A stretch of DNA of 11,249 nt, taken from positions 1 to 11,249 of the forward strand of contig CAMLKO010000021.1 of assembly GCA_946480495.1 (NCBI GenBank). The letters are read 5' to 3'. Position numbers and translations under genes: made by a program. How positions within the stretch are numbered: the stretch's first letter is position 1; the number at the start of each line of letters is the position of its first letter. This document shows positions 6,407-11,249 of the stretch, one piece after another. The DNA is from an uncultured Caulobacteraceae bacterium. GTDB lineage: Bacteria; Pseudomonadota; Alphaproteobacteria; Caulobacterales; Caulobacteraceae. The notes under the pieces are model-generated. The model was not told the DNA's origin, searched no databases, and saw nothing but the letters and a program-made list of their open reading frames with translations.

Positions 6407-6566
6407 ACTCTTCCCCCAGCTTGTCTGGGGGAAGTGGGCCGAAGGCGAAGCCGAGGCTCGTTGGGGGAGTACAAAAGCAAGAGCCAACTCCCCCATCGAC
6501 CTTCGTCGCTTCGCGCCTCAGGCCACTTCCCCCACATGCGTGGGGGAAGAGCATACCCTTGCTCAT
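6405..6566 (-). CDS. Possible 53-codon bridging reading frame through the element
   Basis: The duplicated yacG start (ATGAGCAAGGG, MSKG) at the 3' end of rng opens a frame that crosses the whole palindromic element ([16 protein letters not shown]...PPDKLGEE) and stops with TGA at 6407-6405. That stop overlaps the yacG ATG as TGATG. The product resembles no family and is composed of element sequence, so I do not think the peptide itself has a function. Its value may be to carry ribosomes from rng to yacG. It is listed because the exact fit to both neighbours is notable. Confidence 0.3.
   Translation of the reverse strand: MSKGMLFPHACGGSGLRREATKVDGGVGSCFCTPPTSLGFAFGPLPPDKLGEE
6407..6555. mobile_element. 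MITE/REP-like palindromic element with three hairpins
   Basis: The roughly 149-base element begins near CTCTTCCCCCA and ends near TGGGGGAAGAG, so its ends are inverted copies. It contains three hairpins: CTTCCCCCA/TGGGGGAAG (6410-6434), TGGGGGAGT/ACTCCCCCA (6462-6495) and CTTCCCCCA/TGGGGGAAG (6526-6549). The segments between them are themselves partly complementary (TGGGCC/GGCCAC, GGCGAAGC/GCTTCGCGCC), so the whole is an imperfect palindrome with no room for a transposase. It lies exactly between the two 12-base direct repeats at the rng/yacG junction. It would be non-autonomous and mobilised in trans. Similar C5/G5 palindromes occur between genes in Caulobacteraceae to my recollection, but I cannot count copies here. 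Confidence 0.75.
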
Positions 6567-6567
6567 C
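6556..6567. repeat. 12-base direct repeat, rng-side copy
   Basis: Identical to 6395-6406. It contains the rng stop codon TGA overlapping an ATG (ATGA), followed by codons matching the start of yacG (MSKG). It is best explained as the original gene junction, copied when the element inserted. Confidence 0.85.
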
Positions 6568-7594
6568 GCGTGCTCACCTCTATCCGGTCGACGGGCCAAC
6601 CGTCGCGCGCCGCGATCTCGAACCGGCGCCCGAGCCGGTCGGCCAGCGCCGATTCGTAAGGCCGGGCGGCGTCGGCCACCGCCGGCGCGCAGGCTCCGAC
6701 CAGCCGGGCGCCGGGCTGGGCGCGGCCCTCCCGCTCCAGCGCGCGCAGCAGGGCGAGCGCCTGGGTCAGGGCCGGCGCCTCGCGCAACACCTCCAGCACC
6801 GGGCGGCGGCGGCGCGGGATGGTCATCTCCATCGTGCCGAAGCGGCTGATCGGGCTGATGGCGACGCCGGGATTGTCCGGCCCGAACGCCGCCCGCGCCG
6901 CCGACAGCAGCGCGGCGCCGTCGTGTCCCCGTCCCGCCAGATCGAACACCACCAGCCCGCCGAGCCCCTTGAGCCGCAACAGCCGTGCGCCAGCGTTAAC
7001 CGCCGCGAGGTTGGCCTGCCGGGTGACGCGTTTCGAATCGGCGCCGGGACGTTCTCCGACATCGACGTCGACGGCGACCAGCGCCCGGGTCTCCTCGATG
7101 GCGATGGAGCCGCCGCCGGGCAGCGGGTGCACCGTTTCGAGCGCCTCGGCCTCGGCTTCGTCTGCGGCCTCGCGTGCGCGCGCGTCATCTATAAGCGGCG
7201 CATCCTTGGCCAGCGCCCGCAGTTCGGCCTCGAGATCGGGGGCAGCTTCCAGCAGCCTGGGCGCCCCCTCGGCCAGGCCGATGAACCGCACGACCGCCGA
7301 CTTGCCCTTGCGCGCCTCGCTGCGGACCTCGACCTCGACGGCCTGGCCTTCCTTCACGCGCTCCATGTCGGGCTTGAGCGGCAGCACCGCCGGGACGCCG
7401 CCGGCCAGCTCCAGGAAGGCCGTGCCGAGACCGCGATCGACCTTGCGGATGCGGGCAACGCCGCGTGCGCTCACCGCCGCCGCCGGATCGTCGCCGTCGC
7501 GGGCGATCAGCAGCCGCTCGGGCCGGCCGTCCAGCGTCACGACCCCGCGCGTCTCGCCGATTCCGCGATCGAGATAGAACCGCCGCTCGCTCAT
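6563..7594 (-). CDS. rng: Compact ribonuclease E/G family protein
   Basis: This 343-residue member of the RNase E/G family would cut single-stranded RNA in rRNA or mRNA processing. An S1-like RNA-binding region lies at about 35-105 ([20 protein letters not shown], then [11 protein letters not shown]). The catalytic DNase I-like part carries the two metal-binding aspartates: D176 in [14 protein letters not shown] (equivalent to D303 of E. coli RNase E) and D218 in [11 protein letters not shown] (equivalent to D346). It is much shorter than RNase G (about 490 residues) or RNase E. The middle region is reduced, and I find no CPxC zinc-link, which holds the dimer together in RNase E. I take it to be the short homologue that sits beside maf in Alphaproteobacteria. 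Its ATG overlaps the maf stop (ATGA), indicating coupling. Its own stop lies at the edge of the inserted element. Confidence 0.88.
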   Translation of the reverse strand: MSERRFYLDRGIGETRGVVTLDGRPERLLIARDGDDPAAAVSARGVARIRKVDRGLGTAFLELAGGVPAVLPLKPDMERVKEGQAVEVEVRSEARKGKSAVVRFIGLAEGAPRLLEAAPDLEAELRALAKDAPLIDDARAREAADEAEAEALETVHPLPGGGSIAIEETRALVAVDVDVGERPGADSKRVTRQANLAAVNAGARLLRLKGLGGLVVFDLAGRGHDGAALLSAARAAFGPDNPGVAISPISRFGTMEMTIPRRRRPVLEVLREAPALTQALALLRALEREGRAQPGARLVGACAPAVADAARPYESALADRLGRRFEIAARDGWPVDRIEVSTR

Positions 7595-8181
7595 CTTGTT
7601 GGAAGACCGGCGCGCCAGCCGAGCCCCTGTAATAAAGAGAGTGTCTCATAGAGCGGCAGGCCCACCACCGCCGAGTAGCTGCCCGACAGGTCGGTGACGA
7701 AGGCGCCCGCCCTGCCCTGCACGCCGTAGCCGCCGGCCTTGCCGCGCCACTCGTCGCTTTCCAGGTAGGTCTCGGTTTCCTTCGCGCTCAGCCGCTTGAA
7801 CCGCACCCGCGTCTCGACGAGCCGCGAGGCGCTGCGCCCGTCCGGCGCGATCACCGCCACCGCCGTCAGCACCCGGTGCGCCCGGCCCGACAGCAACTTC
7901 AGGCAGTCGCGCGCCTGGCCTTGCGTCTCGGCCTTCGGCAGCACCCGGCGGCCCACGGCCACGACGGTGTCGGCGGCCACCACGAAGCAGCCCGGCGCGG
8001 CCGCGGCGCCGGCGTCGGCCTTGGCCCGCGCCAGCCGCGCCGCATGCACGCGCGGCGTCTCGCCTTTGGTCAGGCTCTCGTCGACGTCGGTGGAAAGGAC
8101 ACGGTCCGGCTCCACGCCGGCCTGGCGCAGCAGGTCGAGTCGTCTGGGGCTGGCGCTGGCAAGGACGAGGGGCGCGCTCAC
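7591..8181 (-). CDS. maf: Maf family nucleotide pyrophosphatase
   Basis: The 196-residue Maf-like enzyme hydrolyses non-canonical or house-cleaning nucleoside triphosphates to monophosphate and pyrophosphate. It shows the N-terminal signature [12 protein letters not shown] (7-18), the catalytic-aspartate segment [11 protein letters not shown] (about 67-77), the [11 protein letters not shown] strand and the [15 protein letters not shown] motif near 145-159. The start is a GTG that overlaps the stop of the upstream SDR gene (GTGA), and its stop overlaps the rng ATG, so it is translationally linked on both sides. Exact nucleotide preference (dTTP/UTP or 7-methyl-GTP subgroup) is not decided here. 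Confidence 0.95.
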   Translation of the reverse strand: MSAPLVLASASPRRLDLLRQAGVEPDRVLSTDVDESLTKGETPRVHAARLARAKADAGAAAAPGCFVVAADTVVAVGRRVLPKAETQGQARDCLKLLSGRAHRVLTAVAVIAPDGRSASRLVETRVRFKRLSAKETETYLESDEWRGKAGGYGVQGRAGAFVTDLSGSYSAVVGLPLYETLSLLQGLGWRAGLPTR

Positions 8182-9047
8182 CGGGCGGGCTGCAGGCCCA
8201 GCAGCTTGGCGATGGCGCCGTCCACCGTGCGCTTGGGCAGGAACTTCGGCAGGGTGATCTGCACGAACTCGTCGCGCAGGATGCGATAGCGGGTCTTGGG
8301 CCTGGGCTTGCTCAGCGCCCGCCAGATCAGGTCGCCGACCTTCGAGGCCGGCAGGCCCTTGGCGCCGTTGTCCAGCATGAAGTCGCGCACGCGCTCCAGG
8401 TAGGGGCCATAGCGGGTGTTGCGATAGGCCTCGATGGCGCCGTCGTCCGACTTGCCCCAGATCGGGGTGGCGATGGCGCCCGGCGCGATGATGACGACAT
8501 CGACGCCAAACAGCATCAACTCGCGGCGCAGGGCTTCGGAATAGCCCTCCATCGCGAACTTGGAGGCCGAATAGGCGCCGAGGAACGGGAAAGCCGCCTC
8601 GCCGCCGACCGAGCTGATCATCACGATCCGCCCGGCCGGGCCGGTGCGGTCGGTGTCGGCGCCCAGCAGCGGCAGGAAGGCTTGGGTCACGATATGCGCG
8701 CCGATGAAGTTCACCTCCATCTGGCGGCGCAGGTCTTCGGTGGTGAGATGCAGCAGCGGCCCGGGCACGGCCATGCCGGCGTTGTTCACCAGCCCGAACA
8801 GTTTGCGCCGGCCCAGCGCCTCGCCGACCTGCCTGGCGGCCGCGGCGACGGCGGGCTCGTCGGTGACGTCGAAGAGGAGCGGGGTGACCGCCGCGCCGAA
8901 TTCGGCGGTGAGGCTGTCGGCGTCGGCCTGCTTGCGAACGCCCGCGAAGACATGGGAGCCGCCCTTCACGGCGCTCGCCACGGCCGCGCGGCCGATGCCC
9001 GTGGATGCCCCGGTGACGACGACCGCCCGCTCGAGTCCGTCCGTCAT
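8178..9047 (-). CDS. Short-chain dehydrogenase/reductase (SDR family)
   Basis: This 289-residue classical-type SDR uses NAD(P)H for oxidation or reduction of an unidentified substrate. The Rossmann glycine motif is TGASTGIG (12-19), NNAG is at 88-91, and the catalytic set is probably N113 (EVNFIG), S145/S146 (MISS), Y159 and K163 (YSASK). A C-terminal extension with aromatic and basic residues ([13 protein letters not shown], later [21 protein letters not shown]) recalls SDRs acting on lipophilic substrates, but this does not fix a function. The ATG at 9047 lies 13 bases after the infA stop, and the gene ends overlapping maf. It is the one member of this cluster with no evident tie to translation or RNA and may be a lineage-specific insertion between infA and maf. 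Confidence 0.92.
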   Translation of the reverse strand: MTDGLERAVVVTGASTGIGRAAVASAVKGGSHVFAGVRKQADADSLTAEFGAAVTPLLFDVTDEPAVAAAARQVGEALGRRKLFGLVNNAGMAVPGPLLHLTTEDLRRQMEVNFIGAHIVTQAFLPLLGADTDRTGPAGRIVMISSVGGEAAFPFLGAYSASKFAMEGYSEALRRELMLFGVDVVIIAPGAIATPIWGKSDDGAIEAYRNTRYGPYLERVRDFMLDNGAKGLPASKVGDLIWRALSKPRPKTRYRILRDEFVQITLPKFLPKRTVDGAIAKLLGLQPAR

Positions 9048-9060
9048 GTGGGTTCCAGTT

Positions 9061-9279
9061 CTATTTGAAGCGATAGGTGATGCGGCCCTTGGTCAGGTCG
9101 TAGGGAGTCATCTCCACCAGGACCTTGTCGCCGGCCAGCACGCGGATGCGGTTCTTGCGCATCTTGCCCGCGGTGTGGGCGATAATCTCGTGATCGTTTT
9201 CGAGCTTCACGCGGAAAGTCGCGTTGGGCAACAGCTCGCTTACGGTGCCCGGAAACTCCAGAAGTTCCTCTTTCGCCAT
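9061..9279 (-). CDS. infA: Translation initiation factor IF-1
   Basis: IF-1 has 72 residues, exactly the usual length, and consists of a single S1/OB-fold domain that binds the A site of the 30S subunit during initiation. The sequence begins [20 protein letters not shown] and continues with the characteristic [27 protein letters not shown] and [18 protein letters not shown] segments, making it among the most certain genes here. The ATG at 9279 has GAGAGG 4 bases upstream. The 80 bases before it hold a candidate promoter and a leader hairpin, so it may be transcribed independently of the upstream hisD-phosphatase genes. Confidence 0.98.
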   Translation of the reverse strand: MAKEELLEFPGTVSELLPNATFRVKLENDHEIIAHTAGKMRKNRIRVLAGDKVLVEMTPYDLTKGRITYRFK

Positions 9280-9309
9280 ACAGCCTCTCAGCCAAACGGG
9301 GATAAGCAA

Positions 9310-9336
9310 ACGGCCCGCGATTACCACGCGAGCCGT
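9310..9336 (-). terminator. Leader hairpin upstream of infA (terminator or attenuator)
   Basis: On the minus strand ACGGCTCGCG and CGCGGGCCGT form a 10-base stem with one G.U pair and a 7-base loop, followed by TTGCTTAT. It lies between the phosphatase gene and infA, 30 bases before the infA ATG. It could end transcription from upstream or act as a leader structure controlling infA. The T-tract is broken, so termination would be partial. Confidence 0.5.
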
Positions 9337-9347
9337 GAGTCCGCTCC

Positions 9348-9376
9348 ATAATATCGCAGTCACCCCCCGAAGGTCG
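9348..9376 (-). promoter_or_regulatory. Candidate infA promoter
   Basis: On the minus strand TCGACC (9376-9371) and TATTAT (9353-9348) are 17 bases apart. The predicted start near 9340 lies at the foot of the leader hairpin. The -10 is good (five of six) and the -35 moderate (four of six). It overlaps the end of the phosphatase gene. Confidence 0.4.
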
Positions 9377-9815
9377 ATGGCCGTCCGAAGCGCTCGCGGA
9401 TGCGCCGGGCGAGCTCGTCGCGGACCTCGCGGTAGGCGTCCAGGATCTGCTCGCGCGAGCCGGTGACGAGCGTCGGGTCGTGGGTCGGCCAGTACTCCAG
9501 TTCGGCGGCGTGATTGCGGGTCAGCTCGACGGCCCGGTGCTGGGCCTCGGGCGTCAGCGAGACGATGACGTCGAAGGACTCGTCCTCCAGTTCGTCGAAA
9601 GTCTTGGGGTGGAAGTCCGCCAGGTCGCCGCCCAGCTCGTCGATGACCGCGGCGGCGAAGGGGTCGACCTCGTCGTGGCCTTCCTCGTGCCTGAGGCCGA
9701 CGCTGTCGACGAAGACCTGGTCGCCATAGGCCAGCTTCATCAGCGCCTCGGCCATCGGGGAGCGGACGCGGTTGAAATTGCACGCAAACAACACAGCGCC
9801 GGGGAGCTCGGCCAC
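9360..9815 (-). CDS. Low-molecular-weight phosphotyrosine phosphatase family protein
   Basis: This protein of about 151 residues (154 if started at the TTG at 9824) has the low-molecular-weight phosphatase fold. The P-loop near the N-terminus is [16 protein letters not shown], which fulfils Cys-X5-Arg, with the catalytic cysteine 11 residues after the chosen start. The general-acid aspartate is probably in WPTHDPT. The family includes protein tyrosine phosphatases and arsenate reductases, and this variant lacks the extra cysteines expected of the thioredoxin-coupled arsenate reductase. The GTG at 9815 is preferred because GGAGGGG lies 9 bases upstream. The TTG at 9824 overlaps the previous stop (TTGA) but has that Shine-Dalgarno too close. 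The substrate is unknown. Its position beside UPF0262 and infA is conserved as far as I recall. Confidence 0.87.
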   Translation of the reverse strand: MAELPGAVLFACNFNRVRSPMAEALMKLAYGDQVFVDSVGLRHEEGHDEVDPFAAAVIDELGGDLADFHPKTFDELEDESFDVIVSLTPEAQHRAVELTRNHAAELEYWPTHDPTLVTGSREQILDAYREVRDELARRIRERFGRPSTFGG

Positions 9816-9820
9816 CCGCC

Positions 9821-10303
9821 TCAACCCCTCCAGTGCAGCGCGCAGATGAGGGTGAAGAGCCGCCGCGAGGTGTCGGTGTCGGTCTCGACCTTGCCGGCGA
9901 GGCGTTCCTTGAGCAGCCGCGAGCCCTCGTTGTGCAGGCCGCGCCGGCCCATATCCAGCGCCTCGATCTGCTGGGGCGTGGCGTTGCGGATGGCGTGGTA
10001 ATAGCTCTCGCAGACCATGAAGTAGTCCTTGATCACGCCGCGGAACGGCGAGAGCGAGAGCAGGTGGCGCTTCTCGAAGCCCGGCCCGGTGATGTCGAAC
10101 GCCAGCCGGTTCTCCGTCAGCCCCAGCTTCAGGTCGTAGGGCCCGTTCTCGGCGCCTTCCGGATGGAAGTAGTTGTCCTCGAGCAGGTCGAAGATGGCGA
10201 TCTGGCGCTCCTGCTCCTGATCGCGCGAGGCCGCGCCCAGCGAGTCCTCGTCGATGACGATGCTCTTGAGGCGGTGCTTGGCGCGGTCATCGGCTTCGGT
10301 CAT
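9821..10303 (-). CDS. UPF0262 family protein of unknown function
   Basis: The 160-residue protein belongs to UPF0262, an alphaproteobacterial family whose function I do not know. Recognisable segments are [13 protein letters not shown] near the N-terminus, [16 protein letters not shown], a [16 protein letters not shown] strand pair, then the basic/aromatic [18 protein letters not shown] and the helical C-terminus [19 protein letters not shown]. It has no signal peptide or membrane helix, so it is probably cytoplasmic. The ATG overlaps the hisD stop as ATGA, and a phosphatase gene follows at once, so it is probably co-translated with both. The frame runs open upstream inside hisD, but the overlap start is clearly right. 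Confidence 0.9.
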   Translation of the reverse strand: MTEADDRAKHRLKSIVIDEDSLGAASRDQEQERQIAIFDLLEDNYFHPEGAENGPYDLKLGLTENRLAFDITGPGFEKRHLLSLSPFRGVIKDYFMVCESYYHAIRNATPQQIEALDMGRRGLHNEGSRLLKERLAGKVETDTDTSRRLFTLICALHWRG

Positions 10304-11249
10304 GGGTCGGAGCGCAGCCTTATCGCCGCCGACCGCGCGTGCGCGGGCAGCCCCTCCGCCTCGGCCAGCGCCACGGTGTGGGGCCCGAGACGGCCGAACG
10401 CGGCCTCGTCGCACTTCACGATCGAGGTGCGCTTGAGGAAGTCGAACAGCGAAAGCCCCGAGGAGAACCGCGCCGCCCGGCTGGTCGGCAGGACGTGGTT
10501 GGAGCCGGCCACATAGTCGCCGATGGCCTCGGGCGTCAGCCGGCCAAGGAAGATGGCGCCGGCGTGCCGCACGCGGTCGGCCAGCCGCTCGGGTTCGTCG
10601 ACGGCGAACTCCACGTGCTCGGGGGCGATGAGGTCGACCAGCGCCGGACTGTCGGCCAGCGGGGCGATCACCACCGCGCCGTGGTCGCGCCATGAAGCCG
10701 ACGCGTCCTCCCCGGTGGCCAGCGACTGGAGCTGGATTTGAACCGCCCGCTCGACGGCTTCGCCGAACGCCGCGTCGTCGGTGATGAGGATCGATTGCGC
10801 CGCCGGGTCGTGTTCGGCTTGCGAGAGGAGGTCGGCGGCGATCCAGTCGGGGTCGTTGGCGCCGTCCGCCACCACCACGATCTCCGAAGGCCCGGCCAGC
10901 GAATCGATGCCGACGACGCCATAGACCCGCCGCTTGGCCGCGGTGACCCAGGCGTTGCCGGGACCGACGATCTTGTCGACCGGCGCGATCGGCCCCGCGC
11001 CATAGGCCAGCGCGGCCACCGCCTGCGCCCCGCCGATGCGCCAGATCTCGGTGACCCCCGCCTCCCTGGCCGCCGCCAGCACCGCCGGCTGCAATCGCCC
11101 CGGTGGCGTGACCATGGCGATACGCCCGACGCCGGCCGCCTTGGCCGGGACCGCGTTCATCAGCACCGTCGAGGGATAGGCCGCCCGGCCGCCCGGCACA
11201 TAGACGCCGACCGACTCCAGCGGCGTCCAGCGCCAGCCGAGCTCGACGC
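10300..11249 (-). CDS. hisD: Histidinol dehydrogenase (N-terminal part outside window)
   Basis: These are the last 316 or so codons of HisD (usual length about 430), which performs the final two NAD-dependent oxidations of histidine synthesis, histidinol to histidine. Visible features are [20 protein letters not shown] at the left edge of the protein, the IVGPGNAWV and [10 protein letters not shown] segments, and zinc-ligand residues Q and H in [10 protein letters not shown]. Next come the catalytic Glu-His pair in LIAPEHVEF, a zinc aspartate in the [16 protein letters not shown] region and the C-terminal zinc histidine in [10 protein letters not shown]. All expected active-site elements are present. 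The stop overlaps the UPF0262 ATG (ATGA). The open frame continues past 11199 to the window edge, so any start inside the window would be false. Confidence 0.97.
   Translation of the reverse strand, partial: VELGWRWTPLESVGVYVPGGRAAYPSTVLMNAVPAKAAGVGRIAMVTPPGRLQPAVLAAAREAGVTEIWRIGGAQAVAALAYGAGPIAPVDKIVGPGNAWVTAAKRRVYGVVGIDSLAGPSEIVVVADGANDPDWIAADLLSQAEHDPAAQSILITDDAAFGEAVERAVQIQLQSLATGEDASASWRDHGAVVIAPLADSPALVDLIAPEHVEFAVDEPERLADRVRHAGAIFLGRLTPEAIGDYVAGSNHVLPTSRAARFSSGLSLFDFLKRTSIVKCDEAAFGRLGPHTVALAEAEGLPAHARSAAIRLRSDP

Noticed and set aside
6407..6555. CRISPR array, suggested by repeated C5/G5 blocks
   Set aside because: The blocks are inverted hairpin arms with unequal spacing, only three pairs, and no constant repeat-spacer pattern or cas genes.
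6305..7651. 448-codon plus-strand frame
   Set aside because: Antisense to rng and part of yacG and crosses the palindromic element. No recognisable domain.
9061..9783. 240-codon minus-strand frame ending with infA
   Set aside because: Only its end is infA. The upstream part is the phosphatase gene read in the wrong frame. IF-1 is always about 72 residues and starts at the ATG at 9279.

Overview
The window looks like chromosomal DNA of a stalked-bacterium relative (Alphaproteobacteria, family Caulobacteraceae, probably Phenylobacterium or Caulobacter). The grounds are a CtrA-family regulator, a tRNA-His of the alphaproteobacterial type (no encoded G at -1, G1:U72 pair, A73), an ExbB-ExbD-TonB set, and the gene order hisD - UPF0262 - low-molecular-weight phosphatase - infA - ... 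- maf - RNase E/G - yacG - tRNA-Phe, which I recognise from this group. GC content is high, with GC-rich third codon positions almost everywhere. The main exception is an AT-richer stretch around the start of the CtrA-like gene.

Left part, 1-2455: a CtrA-like response regulator (minus strand, cut by the window edge) diverges from a two-gene operon on the plus strand. That operon encodes a membrane histidine kinase and a FixJ/NarL-type response regulator that overlap by 17 bases. The intergenic region carries a good match to the FixJ recognition sequence as I recall it, upstream of the kinase, which suggests autoregulation. A tRNA-His gene (minus) and an epoxide-hydrolase-like alpha/beta hydrolase (plus) follow. 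The hydrolase is closed off by two hairpins shared with the convergent tonB operon.

Middle, 3570-6088: exbB-exbD-tonB (all minus, 5-6 base gaps) form an energy-transducing operon for outer-membrane uptake. Upstream of exbB lie about 450 bases without a credible gene. They contain strong hairpins and a candidate promoter overlapping a near-match to a CtrA box.

Right part, 6089-11249: one long minus-strand cluster, hisD (partial) > UPF0262 > phosphatase > infA > SDR oxidoreductase > maf > RNase E/G > yacG > tRNA-Phe. Most junctions are stop/start overlaps (ATGA or GTGA), so the cluster is probably translationally coupled. infA has its own candidate promoter and a leader hairpin.

The most unusual structure is at 6395-6567. 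A roughly 150-base, three-hairpin palindromic element (MITE/REP-like) sits exactly at the rng/yacG junction, flanked by a 12-base direct repeat that duplicates the old ATGA overlap. Both genes therefore remain intact. The element also creates a 53-codon bridging reading frame that ends in TGATG at the yacG start, and its last hairpin arm supplies a Shine-Dalgarno-like sequence to yacG. I saw no CRISPR array, prophage or insertion-sequence transposase.
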